From a virus, in the IMG/VR virus record IMGVR_UViG_3300037104_000092, positions 1 through 34,331 of that record: a stretch of 34,331 nucleotides of DNA; one strand, 5' to 3'. The notes under the pieces were generated by a model. It searched no databases, was not told where the DNA came from, and saw only the letters and a list, made by a program, of their open reading frames with translations. Shown here piece after piece: positions 24,605 to 31,920 of this stretch (position 1 is the first letter of the stretch; each line of letters opens with the position of its first letter). Position numbers and translations under genes: made by a program.

Positions 24605-25387
24605 ATGATAAAACGAGCACATTACGAAGTAAATTATACTCAAATATTAAATGAAGTAATAATTGATGAACAACTTGACCCTTATGCTTTTAGAATATTT
24701 GCCTATTTAATTGGAAAACCATCTGACTGGACAACTATACATTCTGATGTGGCAAAAAAACTACATATGAATGTAAAAACAGTTAGTAGATGTATGGAAG
24801 ATTTGGTTAAAGCAGGATATGCAACCAGAGGAAATAGAATAATGAAAGATGGTCATCTAGCGGAATATGATTATACTGTATTCTCTTCCAAGAATGAAAA
24901 GGATGTAGACATCCGTCCGGCGGACTTCCATCAAACGGATGCTACAAATAAACATAAGAGCGAAAATCCCCTCGCTTACGCTACGGGGGATTTCGCTACA
25001 AATAAAGAAGAAACTCCTTACAGAAAATTCATAATACAGCAAAAAGTAAATGAGAGTAAAAATTATCAATCTAGAAAAGAAATAGAAGATATTGAAAGAA
25101 TTGACGTAGAATTACTCTTACAGGAAGAAAAAATATTAGAAGTAAATAAAGTAGAAATATTAAAGAAAAGAATTAAAGACTATAGTCAGTATGAAAAATG
25201 GTTAGCCAGTAAAGATGGATTTTTAATTTCTAGAAATTGTTGCGAATCAAATTGTTTAGAAAGCTGGATTAAAAATAATCCAACAAATGTATTTAAAGAA
25301 GGAGTAGACAGGCAAATGGCTGATGAGTTAGAAATTTATCAGGAATTAAAAATGAATGATTTATCCCCCTCAAAAAATAAGGGGTAA
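24605..25387 (+). CDS. Winged-helix replication initiator-like protein, 260 aa
   Basis: Residues 1-90 form a winged helix: MIKRAHYEVNYTQILNEVII, then DPYAFRIFAYLIGKPSDWTT, AKKLHMNVKTVSRCMEDLVKAGY (recognition helix), and a beta wing (RIMKDGHLAEYDYTVF). This is the layout of phage replication initiators of the DnaD/replisome-organiser type. Residues 95-140 are a polar linker encoded by repeat-rich, locally GC-rich DNA, a possible origin. The C-terminal part is Lys/Glu-rich and helical. It is the first gene rightward of the divergent region, normal for an initiator. A transcription regulator is the alternative. Confidence 0.65.
   Translation: MIKRAHYEVNYTQILNEVIIDEQLDPYAFRIFAYLIGKPSDWTTIHSDVAKKLHMNVKTVSRCMEDLVKAGYATRGNRIMKDGHLAEYDYTVFSSKNEKDVDIRPADFHQTDATNKHKSENPLAYATGDFATNKEETPYRKFIIQQKVNESKNYQSRKEIEDIERIDVELLLQEEKILEVNKVEILKKRIKDYSQYEKWLASKDGFLISRNCCESNCLESWIKNNPTNVFKEGVDRQMADELEIYQELKMNDLSPSKNKG
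24910..25006 (+). other. Candidate replication origin inside the initiator gene
   Basis: In the linker-coding part several repeats cluster: inverted CATCCGT/ACGGATG (24910-24916, 24935-24941), palindrome GTCCGGCGGAC (24915-24925), stem AAATCCCC/GGGGATTT (24964-24971, 24986-24993), and the direct 12-mer GCTACAAATAAA at 24941-24952 and 24995-25006. Lambda-like phages keep their origin inside the initiator gene in the same manner. Confidence 0.4.
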
Positions 25388-25425
25388 ATCTGGGTTTGGT
25401 AAAGTTATATTATAGGAGAAATAAT

Positions 25426-25821
25426 ATGGTAGATAGATTTGATTTTTTACATTCTTACAATGAAAAAACTTTAAAAGAAAGTTTTCTAAATGAAAAAGAT
25501 GCTATGGATAATCAAAGTGTAGAACTAGAAATAGACCATAGAATAACTCCATATAGGTATAATGGCATTGAACCAGTGATGCCAGAAAATCCGACTGATG
25601 AGTATCTAAAAAAGAACTATATGCTCTTGACAAAAAAGAATAATAATATTAAAAGAGAAGCATGTAAAAAATGTATAGATACTAATGTAAGACAAACTTC
25701 TCTCATTGGAATAAAATTTTTTTATTCTGGCAATGAAAGATTTGAAGGAACTTGCGAAGGATGCTGGTGGGCCTATCCTGAAAAATGGAAAGAAGAAGTT
25801 GGAAGGAAACTGAATAGTTGA
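25426..25821 (+). CDS. HNH endonuclease, putative restriction enzyme partner, 131 aa
   Basis: Residues 34-50 (ELEIDHRITPYRYNG) hold the D-H of an HNH nuclease. KKNNNIKREAC (70-80) supplies the N and following Lys. Cysteine pairs C80-x2-C83 and C110-x2-C113 would bind zinc, as in Cys4 HNH restriction enzymes such as PacI. The end (EGCWWAYPEKWKEEV) matches the GCxWxxPxxW pattern seen beside such domains. The start is 25426, with AGGAG upstream, rather than an earlier TTG at 25396. The stop overlaps the start of the adenine methyltransferase gene, so the two are translationally coupled, the usual arrangement of a type II restriction-modification pair. A homing or packaging HNH enzyme is possible, but its partner argues for restriction. 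Confidence 0.72.
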   Translation: MVDRFDFLHSYNEKTLKESFLNEKDAMDNQSVELEIDHRITPYRYNGIEPVMPENPTDEYLKKNYMLLTKKNNNIKREACKKCIDTNVRQTSLIGIKFFYSGNERFEGTCEGCWWAYPEKWKEEVGRKLNS

Positions 25822-26783
25822 ACTATATAGGAAGTAAGCTTTCTCTTTTAGATTTTATCTACTCAACAATAAAGGATACTGCTCCTCATTTAGAGGAAGC
25901 AGTTTTTTTTGATTTATTTGCTGGAACTGGAATAGTTGGTAGATTTTTTAAAAATAAAGTAAAATCTGTAATAGCAAATGATTTAGAATATTATAGTTAT
26001 GTTCTTAATAGATATTACATACAAAACTCTAAAAAAATAGATTTTGATTTTTCAACACTAAATAATCTAAAAGGTATAAAAGGATTTATTTACAATAACT
26101 ATTGTCCTACCATAAGTGATAGAAAATATTTTACTGATGAAAATGGAAAAATAATAGATGCCATAAGAATAGAAATAGAAAAATATAGAGAAGATGACAA
26201 TCTTTATTTTTTTCTACTTTGTTCTTTGCTGGAAAACGCAGATAAAGTTGCTAATACCGCTTCTGTCTATGGTGCCTATCTTAAAAAGTTCAAAACAACA
26301 GCAAGCAGAAAACTTGAAATCAAAGCATCTCCTATTATAGAAACAGATAATAAAAATCTTGTGTTTAATGAAGATGCTAATACCATTATAAAAAAAATAG
26401 AAGGAGATATTTTATATCTAGACCCACCATATAATGAAAGACAATATGGAGCAAACTATCACTTGTTAAATACGATTGCTAAATATGAAGTATTTGAACC
26501 AAAAGGAAAAACTGGATTACCAGAATATAATAAATCTTCTTATTGTAAGAAGAATGAAGTAATAAATATATTTGAAGATTTAATACAAAATGCTAGATTT
26601 AGATATATATTTCTATCATATAATAATGAAGGTATTATGCCAATGAAAGAAATAAAAAAGATAATGAGTAAATATGGAAAATATGAAATAGCAGAAATGG
26701 ATTACAAAAGATATAAAGCAGACAATGGAAGAATGTATAGCGCCAACGCCACAAAAGAATATATTCACATTTTACAAAAATAA
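25818..26783 (+). CDS. D12-class adenine-specific DNA methyltransferase, 321 aa
   Basis: Transfers a methyl group from S-adenosylmethionine to adenine N6 in DNA. The N-terminus MNYIGSKLSLLDFI is characteristic; motif I is DLFAGTG (32-38), and motif IV DPPYNERQYGANYHLL starts at 202. The latter is the extended signature of FokI/D12-like adenine methyltransferases. The start codon is TTG, overlapping the stop (TGA) of the HNH gene, with GGAAGGA about a dozen bases upstream. No other start gives the conserved N-terminus. Length is normal, so the enzyme should be intact, unlike the broken methyltransferase at 18399-18991. The recognition sequence cannot be told from sequence alone. Confidence 0.88.
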   Translation: MNYIGSKLSLLDFIYSTIKDTAPHLEEAVFFDLFAGTGIVGRFFKNKVKSVIANDLEYYSYVLNRYYIQNSKKIDFDFSTLNNLKGIKGFIYNNYCPTISDRKYFTDENGKIIDAIRIEIEKYREDDNLYFFLLCSLLENADKVANTASVYGAYLKKFKTTASRKLEIKASPIIETDNKNLVFNEDANTIIKKIEGDILYLDPPYNERQYGANYHLLNTIAKYEVFEPKGKTGLPEYNKSSYCKKNEVINIFEDLIQNARFRYIFLSYNNEGIMPMKEIKKIMSKYGKYEIAEMDYKRYKADNGRMYSANATKEYIHILQK

Positions 26784-26840
26784 ACCACCAGTAATACGCA
26801 GAGATCAAGATTCTGGAGCAAATTGTAGGTATTAAAAATA

Positions 26841-26869
26841 TTTACAAAAATCAATCTTTGTATTATACT
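26841..26869 (+). promoter_or_regulatory. Sigma-70 promoter for the SHOCT/KTSC genes
   Basis: TTTACA (26841-26846), a 17-base spacer and TATACT (26864-26869) match the sigma-70 consensus closely. It lies just upstream of the AAGGAG and ATG of the gene at 26890, separating these two genes from the methyltransferase. Confidence 0.8.
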
Positions 26870-26889
26870 TATCCATAAGGAGTAATGAA

Positions 26890-27261
26890 ATGTTGGATGG
26901 AATAGGTTATCTTGCTGGAGCATTCATAGCTACTCGTATGATGGTAAAAGATAGAGAAAGAGACGAAATAATTAACGAAAAAATTAGGAAACGGAATGCT
27001 ATTAACGACCAGATGAAAACCATTACAAAAATGTATCACGAGGGAGAAATTAGCGATAAATACTACGATAGAAAGTTTTATGAACTTAAAGCAGAACGGG
27101 ATAATATAAATGTGGAATACGAAAAAATTAACGAAAAAGATTCTATTACCCGCGAGAAACTGGTCCTTGGAAAAATGTATGAAAAGAAAGAAATTAGCTG
27201 GGAATACTACGATAGAAAGTATAAAGAACTTACAGCAAAATGGAATAATGCAAGCTGGTAA
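26890..27261 (+). CDS. SHOCT-like repeat protein, 123 aa
   Basis: It begins with a hydrophobic glycine-containing stretch (MLDGIGYLAGAFIATRMMV). Two similar charged helical units follow: ITKMYHEGEISDKYYDRKFYELKAE and, about 45 residues later, LGKMYEKKEISWEYYDRKYK. Each fits the short C-terminal SHOCT pattern (LxxLxxxGxIxxxEYexkKxxLL) found in many bacterial and phage proteins, so the gene seems to carry a duplicated SHOCT motif. Function of SHOCT is unclear (possibly oligomerisation). It has its own promoter, and its codons (CGG, CGC, CTG, GTC) differ somewhat from the AT-rich neighbours, hinting at recent gain. Confidence 0.6.
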   Translation: MLDGIGYLAGAFIATRMMVKDRERDEIINEKIRKRNAINDQMKTITKMYHEGEISDKYYDRKFYELKAERDNINVEYEKINEKDSITREKLVLGKMYEKKEISWEYYDRKYKELTAKWNNASW

Positions 27262-27272
27262 AGGAAAAAAGT

Positions 27273-27566
27273 ATGAGCGATACAATTAAAAATTTAGAGA
27301 AAGAAAAAGCAGAAATTGGAACTGAACTAGCTAGAAAAGAAGTAAAAGGACTTGGCGTGCAAATGCAAGCTGTTACATCTTCTAATGTAGCTTCAATAGG
27401 TTACGATTATGATAAAAAAATTCTTTATGTTAGATTTAAGGACGGATCCCTTTATGAGTATCCTAATAAATCAGCTCAAACTTATTCTTCATTTTTAGAT
27501 TCTTCCTCAAAAGGAAAATTTGTGTGGAAGTTTCTTCGTGGAACTGGAGAAAAGAAGATTTCTTAA
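27273..27566 (+). CDS. KTSC-domain protein, 97 aa
   Basis: Residues 36-92 (VTSSNVASIGYDYDKKILYV, RFKDGSLYEYPN, YSSFLDSSSKGKFVWKFLRG) match the KTSC domain, a small beta-rich domain first seen at the C-terminus of lysyl-tRNA synthetases and common in phages and plasmids. The role is unknown; it may bind nucleic acid or protein. The N-terminal 30 residues are a charged helix. Start preceded by AAGGAA, eleven bases after the SHOCT gene, with which it shares the 26841 promoter. Confidence 0.82.
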   Translation: MSDTIKNLEKEKAEIGTELARKEVKGLGVQMQAVTSSNVASIGYDYDKKILYVRFKDGSLYEYPNKSAQTYSSFLDSSSKGKFVWKFLRGTGEKKIS

Positions 27567-27611
27567 TATAATATAAGCTATTTCTCATAAGATAGCTCCT
27601 TATTTCGTGGA

Positions 27612-27640
27612 GAGCCAGCGTTGCTGGCTCTTTTATTTTG
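27612..27640 (+). terminator. Terminator of the rightward arm (first of three)
   Basis: The stem GAGCCAGC/GCTGGCTC with a 3-nt loop is followed by TTTTATTTT, 46 bases after the KTSC stop. Confidence 0.85.
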
Positions 27641-27651
27641 GTAATAAATAG

Positions 27652-27680
27652 GAAGCCCCCAAATTTGGGGGCTTCTTTTA
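27652..27680. terminator. Palindromic hairpin terminator (second of three)
   Basis: A perfect 24-bp palindrome (GAAGCCCCCAAATTTGGGGGCTTC) is followed by TTTTA on the plus strand. It could also stop the long leftward transcript arriving from 27757. Confidence 0.75.
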
Positions 27681-27708
27681 GAAGGAATAAAATGAAGAGA
27701 AAAGATAT

Positions 27709-27735
27709 ACCTGTGGAGGAACACAGGTTTTTTTT
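27709..27735 (+). terminator. Third terminator hairpin at the convergent end
   Basis: The stem ACCTGTG/CACAGGT with a 6-nt loop is followed by eight T on the plus strand. It lies just before the stop of the convergent 836-aa gene, guarding it against opposing transcription. Confidence 0.78.
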
Positions 27736-27756
27736 GTCTAAAAACTATCTATGCTA

Positions 27757-30267
27757 CTAATATGGGGTGCCACTTGTAGTATAATGTCCGTAGAAATGTG
27801 CGTAGAAGTTAGGAGTGATACCAGTAGTATCTGACATCTTAACATTTAATCTTTGCTTTCTTGTTCCATCAATAGGAAGCTCTCCAAAAGCATCTCCACC
27901 ATACAAATCTGTAAAATTCAAGTAAATACTCATTCTATTAGAATCAAAGGTAGCATTACCTAATGTAGCAAGTTGAGCATTTGTCTTAATTACTGGGGTT
28001 AATAGTTTAACTACTGCACCAGTATCACCTTCAACTTGGATGACTAATCCATTTGTTAATGGAATAGTGTTATATCCAAAGCTAGACATTGCACCAGCAG
28101 TATCACCTTTAAGTGAGATTTCTATAATACCCTTACGCAAGAATATAATTTGGTCTTGTGTTGGTTTGATATAATAGTTAAATGTCTTTCCTTTACCACC
28201 CATATTAGTTGAGGTAGAATCAGAACCAGCAATAGAAGTTACAAACTTCCATCCTGTTCCAAAAGGAGCACTTCCATCAGCAGGAGCCGATACTGTTCCT
28301 TTCCATCTATTAGCAATGGATACTGTATCTCCACTTGTTAGAATACTTGGAGTGATTAGATAATTAAAAAGATACTGATTATTATTTAAGGCATTGTAAA
28401 TGTCCTGTGCGATAGTCCATTTACTATCACCTTTATTTATTACTATTGGGAATGATACCCCACTATCACCACCAGTAAATACTGGGTCAAGAGGAGCAAG
28501 TGCTCCACCCTTCTTATTGAAATACCAACCAATAGGCATAGTTCCATTAGCAATACCAGTTGCAGGATTACCCTTACTCTTATGAGTTAGAGATACCACA
28601 GCACCTATTCTTGAGCTACTCCATCCAGCCAAGTTAAGCGCTTGTGCTAATCTATTAGCCACTGTTCCATTACTATCACCTTGATTTACTACTACGCCTG
28701 CTATAAGGGCAGCATTAGCTAACGCTGCTACTTTAGCAACACCAGCTTGATTAGTTACAAACTTAAAGCTTGTAGCACCAAGTCCAGCTCCATCAGCAGG
28801 AATAGTTGGAGCACCACCTACATCATTCATCAAGCTAACAGTATCTCCACTTGGTAGAAGAGAAGTAGTAAAAATAGATGGGAAGTTTTGATTAAATGCT
28901 ATACTTGTAGCTGATGCAACCGCAGTAGCAGGAGCATTTGTATAAATATGCACAGGAATTTGGTTCTTTAAGCCATTTACAACATTAAAACCTTTTTTAG
29001 TAGAGCCAACACTAAATCCTGTTGGATAAATACCATCAGTTGATAATGTAGCATTTCCCTTTACAGAGTTAGTCCAAGAAATATACTTTGATAAACTATC
29101 TGCGGTTGTAACTATTACAGTTCCAGGTATAGCATTCATAGTAGTTAAGGTTTTATTCCAAATAGCACGCACACTATCACCATTAACATATCTAACACTA
29201 TCACCAGCTCCAACAGCACTATCACCACCAAGAGTTTGGTCTCTTGGTATTCCGGGAGTAGTTATTGTAGCAGTATAATTAGTAGTTCCACCATTAAATA
29301 CAACAGAAGTTGCTAATGGTTTAACATTTGTAATAGTAAGTGTATTTGCTATTCTTGTAATACCAAAGTGAATTGAGTCAGCAACCAAAACAGCAGTTTT
29401 TGTCTTTAATGCTACTGTTCCAGAGCTATCTCCACTTGCTAGTGATGTTAGAATACCAGAATAACCTGCTAATGAAGGGTTAGCTCCACCACCACCTACC
29501 TGATACCAAACATAGAATCTAGCAGCAGAATCACCAATTAGCCAATATTTACCTGCGGCATTACCAGAGGTATCACCAGTGCAAGCCAAGGTTTGAATTT
29601 GTGCTCTACCTACTTTTGGATTTACTCCATTTCCATTATTATACCAAGTATAATAACCAGAAGCAGGAGTTCCCCACTTAAAGTAGTTTCCATTAAGAGT
29701 AGTATCACCAGCTCTATTAACTGTTAGAGTAGATACCTGTGCTTGCCCTAATCTTGGGTCTGCAGAATAACCAGGGTTATCATCAATAATGTAATAAGCA
29801 TAGTAACTATCACCAGCGCCAGCGGCACCATTTGCTTTAAAGTATTTACCACCAAGGTTAGCATTTGTATCACCTATAACACTAATAGAGGTTATTAAGT
29901 ATTGTCCGCTTCTTGGGTCATAACCAGTGTAAGTTCCACTATTATTTACAATGAAATATGTATAATAGGAAGTAGCGCTTGTTGAAGTTCCATCATAAAT
30001 CCTAAAATACTTACTTGCAGTAGTTCCACCAGAATCGCCATAAACGATAATACTATCGCCTTCTGCTATTCCCAGTGTTGGGTCAGCACCTACTCCACCT
30101 GATACTACATAAGGATAAAATTTCCTCATATTAGCAGAGGCATCTTTGGCATAAAAAGTAAAATACTTACCTGCTAAACTACCAGCTGTATCACCATAGG
30201 GGGTAACAACGAACTGATTATCAAATTCTTGAGTTGCAAAACCCTGAAATGTTTTTTGTAAATCCAT
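27757..30267 (-). CDS. Repeat-rich virion structural protein, 836 aa
   Basis: The N-terminal 260 residues contain five beta repeats of about 45-50 residues with pattern GKYF-x6-YYxWY-x5-DPxxG followed by an I-x-T-L strand (for example GKYFTFYAKD, SYYAYYIIDD-x4-DPRLGQ, YYTWYNNGNGVNPKVGRAQI). Repeats of this kind occur in phage and prophage surface proteins. The middle has GDSNGTVANRLAQALN-type segments (GDSxxTVAxxLxxAL) repeated at least twice. The C-terminus is beta-rich and ends TPNFYAHFYGHYTTSGTPY. It is the last gene of the leftward transcript and has its own promoter-like motif at 30313-30329, so high late expression is likely. Surface decoration or fibre role inferred. Good site (AGGAG). 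Confidence 0.65.
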   Translation of the reverse strand: MDLQKTFQGFATQEFDNQFVVTPYGDTAGSLAGKYFTFYAKDASANMRKFYPYVVSGGVGADPTLGIAEGDSIIVYGDSGGTTASKYFRIYDGTSTSATSYYTYFIVNNSGTYTGYDPRSGQYLITSISVIGDTNANLGGKYFKANGAAGAGDSYYAYYIIDDNPGYSADPRLGQAQVSTLTVNRAGDTTLNGNYFKWGTPASGYYTWYNNGNGVNPKVGRAQIQTLACTGDTSGNAAGKYWLIGDSAARFYVWYQVGGGGANPSLAGYSGILTSLASGDSSGTVALKTKTAVLVADSIHFGITRIANTLTITNVKPLATSVVFNGGTTNYTATITTPGIPRDQTLGGDSAVGAGDSVRYVNGDSVRAIWNKTLTTMNAIPGTVIVTTADSLSKYISWTNSVKGNATLSTDGIYPTGFSVGSTKKGFNVVNGLKNQIPVHIYTNAPATAVASATSIAFNQNFPSIFTTSLLPSGDTVSLMNDVGGAPTIPADGAGLGATSFKFVTNQAGVAKVAALANAALIAGVVVNQGDSNGTVANRLAQALNLAGWSSSRIGAVVSLTHKSKGNPATGIANGTMPIGWYFNKKGGALAPLDPVFTGGDSGVSFPIVINKGDSKWTIAQDIYNALNNNQYLFNYLITPSILTSGDTVSIANRWKGTVSAPADGSAPFGTGWKFVTSIAGSDSTSTNMGGKGKTFNYYIKPTQDQIIFLRKGIIEISLKGDTAGAMSSFGYNTIPLTNGLVIQVEGDTGAVVKLLTPVIKTNAQLATLGNATFDSNRMSIYLNFTDLYGGDAFGELPIDGTRKQRLNVKMSDTTGITPNFYAHFYGHYTTSGTPY

Positions 30268-30312
30268 ATTAAACTCCTGTTACTTATCTATTTATCTACT
30301 AACGCGTAACAT

Positions 30313-30329
30313 TAGATATAGTCGTATTA
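30313..30329 (-). promoter_or_regulatory. TACGACT promoter-like motif upstream of the 836-aa gene
   Basis: The minus strand reads TAATACGACTATATCTA, nearly identical to the copy at 18348-18366. It overlaps the stop of the preceding gene and is about 45 bases upstream of the 30267 start. Its first nine bases also begin the T7 RNA polymerase promoter, but the CACTATAG part is absent. Confidence 0.6.
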
Positions 30330-30725
30330 CCCAATAGCATTACTTTTTTGTGCTTGTCTATCCTCATAGTGCTTAATTCTGGCTTTATATTCTATTTCAT
30401 TAGCAATACGGTGTGCTTTTTCATAAGTATAGCCCAAATCTCTCATTATTATGGATTCACTGATTTCGTGTATCATTACAAATACCAAATCATCTTTGGC
30501 TACCATTCTATCAATCCAAATCTCATTTTCTGGGATATATTTTTTTGCATAGGGATTTCCTGCAATTACAAAATCCATATCCATTTTTAGCATAACATAG
30601 TCCCCATAAACGCTCCATACTTTCCAGTTGTCTATCTTAATAATAGGTTTTTCGTATATTTGGGCTATATCTACTGTTCCTTCTTTCCAGGCTTTATCTG
30701 AATTTACTACACTTTGGAAGTTCAT
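30327..30725 (-). CDS. Zincin-like protein with HExxE motif, 132 aa
   Basis: Residues 80-112 hold VFVMIHEISESIIMRDLGYT, then YEKAHRIANEIEYKA. The HEISE motif followed by an AH..A..E helix resembles small zinc-binding phage proteins with HExxE/HExxH helices and a C-terminal His ligand. N-terminal strands (IDNWKVWSVYGDYVMLKMDM, YIPENEIWIDRM) complete a small alpha/beta fold. A protease or peptidoglycan activity is possible but not shown; it may be a structural metal site. The start overlaps the stop of the MORN-type gene (ATGA). Confidence 0.55.
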   Translation of the reverse strand: MNFQSVVNSDKAWKEGTVDIAQIYEKPIIKIDNWKVWSVYGDYVMLKMDMDFVIAGNPYAKKYIPENEIWIDRMVAKDDLVFVMIHEISESIIMRDLGYTYEKAHRIANEIEYKARIKHYEDRQAQKSNAIG

Positions 30726-31507
30726 TTCTTTGTAACCTTATCTTTTTCTACAATATATTCTCCACCCTTACAATTACTTTCTGGGTATCCTTCTGTTAGG
30801 TTTTGGTTGTCCTCTAACTTATTTACTACCTCTTCTTGTAATGCTCTTTCTTTTTCTTCTTGGTGGGTTTCATCTTCTACTGCTTTATTAGAAGCCCATC
30901 CATGATGAGGATAATGTTTTTCATTAGCAAGAATATGCCCTGATTGAGTATTTTTAGGAAATTCTACTGGTAATCCACTTACTTCATCGTGAAATACGTG
31001 CATTAGCATTTTACCATTTTCATCCCAAGTTTTTGCTTCTCCTATTGGGTGATTCTCCAACCAGAAAGCGTGTGATTCAAGTTTTCCATTTGGATGCCAA
31101 GATTTACTTTCACCATTTCTATTACTACCAATCCAGTGAGATTGTTCCTTCATTTGTTTATTTTGATGAAATCTTATTAAAGGACCCTCTCCAGGAGTTC
31201 CTAATAGCCAATTTTCTGGTATTGATAATTCACCAGGAAGATTTACCTCTCCACCTTTAGCCATACCAGCACCAGAGGGACTTTCTAATTGCTTATTTTT
31301 ATCAGTTAGATTTCTACTTTGCACATCTAACTCTCCACCCTCTTCCATTTTTTTACCTTTTTTAGCTTCTGAAAGGGCAATTGCAATTCCTTGTTTTGGA
31401 TTAGTAACTACTGGTCCTTTTTTACTACCAGAATGAAGTTCGCCTTCCTTAAATTCGTGCATTACTTTCTCTACTTTTTTCTGTGGCATCTTTATGTTTT
31501 TACTCAT
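30722..31507 (-). CDS. DUF6496/MORN-like repeat protein, 261 aa
   Basis: Residues 10-50 (VEKVMHEFKEGELHSGSKKG, then PVVTNPKQGIAIALSEAKKG) match the DUF6496 pattern common in phages. KMEEGGELDV and MAKGGEV repeat the KGG motif of the ejection-like genes. Residues about 115-175 carry MORN/YwqK-type repeats (RNGESKSWHPNGKLESHAFW, IGEAKTWDENGKMLMHVFH). The C-terminus is acidic with CKGGEYIVEKDKV. MORN-like repeats form beta-meanders; in phages they often sit in minor virion or host-interaction proteins. The function here is unknown. Confidence 0.65.
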   Translation of the reverse strand: MSKNIKMPQKKVEKVMHEFKEGELHSGSKKGPVVTNPKQGIAIALSEAKKGKKMEEGGELDVQSRNLTDKNKQLESPSGAGMAKGGEVNLPGELSIPENWLLGTPGEGPLIRFHQNKQMKEQSHWIGSNRNGESKSWHPNGKLESHAFWLENHPIGEAKTWDENGKMLMHVFHDEVSGLPVEFPKNTQSGHILANEKHYPHHGWASNKAVEDETHQEEKERALQEEVVNKLEDNQNLTEGYPESNCKGGEYIVEKDKVTKK

Positions 31508-31518
31508 ATTTTTATCCT

Positions 31519-31920
31519 TTATTTAAACACAAAACGAAACAATATTTCTAAAAGAAATAACACAAATCCAATTGTTGATGTTATACCAATCCATCTACCT
31601 TTAAGATTAGCTAATGTTCTTTCTATTGCGCTTATGCGTCTTTCATTTGATTGATAATGGTTATCCAACAATCTTTCAAGCATTTCCATTTTTGCCTCAA
31701 ATTTTTCCATAGTTATGAAGCTTCCTCGTTCATTATTTATTTGATTACGAAATTGGTTCATAGTTTCAAGCCTAAACTCTAAATTTTCTTTTGTGTGTGA
31801 TACATTTTCGGCAAGTAATTCGTGTTCTCTTTTGTGTGCCTCTTTATATTCTTTTATTAAGATTTCAATATAACGCCTTAAACTTATATTATCTCTTTCT
31901 TCCATAATATTATTTTCCAT
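31519..31920 (-). CDS. Coiled-coil protein with C-terminal membrane anchor, 133 aa
   Basis: The start at 31920 (MENNIMEERDN) shares one base with the preceding stop; an earlier start at 31944 would overlap more. Residues 10-105 are a long charged coiled coil (RRYIEILIKEYKEAHKREHE, AKMEMLERLLDNHYQSNERR). The C-terminal 25 residues are hydrophobic (WIGITSTIGFVLFLLEILFRF). A coiled coil plus single C-terminal anchor fits membrane-bound phage proteins such as lysis (holin or spanin-like) factors, but no specific family is recognised. Confidence 0.58.
   Translation of the reverse strand: MENNIMEERDNISLRRYIEILIKEYKEAHKREHELLAENVSHTKENLEFRLETMNQFRNQINNERGSFITMEKFEAKMEMLERLLDNHYQSNERRISAIERTLANLKGRWIGITSTIGFVLFLLEILFRFVFK

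Noticed and set aside
26869-27285. Minus-strand 138-codon frame opposite the SHOCT gene
   Set aside because: The product is a Phe-rich antisense artefact and the plus-strand gene has a promoter, ribosome site and family motifs.
27757-30267. Many repeated GDS/GDT codons suggesting a possible CRISPR-like array
   Set aside because: Repeat spacing and sequence vary, and the repeats are protein-level (GKYF...DPxxG); no constant repeats with unique spacers are present.
30313-30329. T7-type RNA polymerase promoter
   Set aside because: Only TAATACGACT is shared; the remaining promoter bases are missing and no phage RNA polymerase gene is present.
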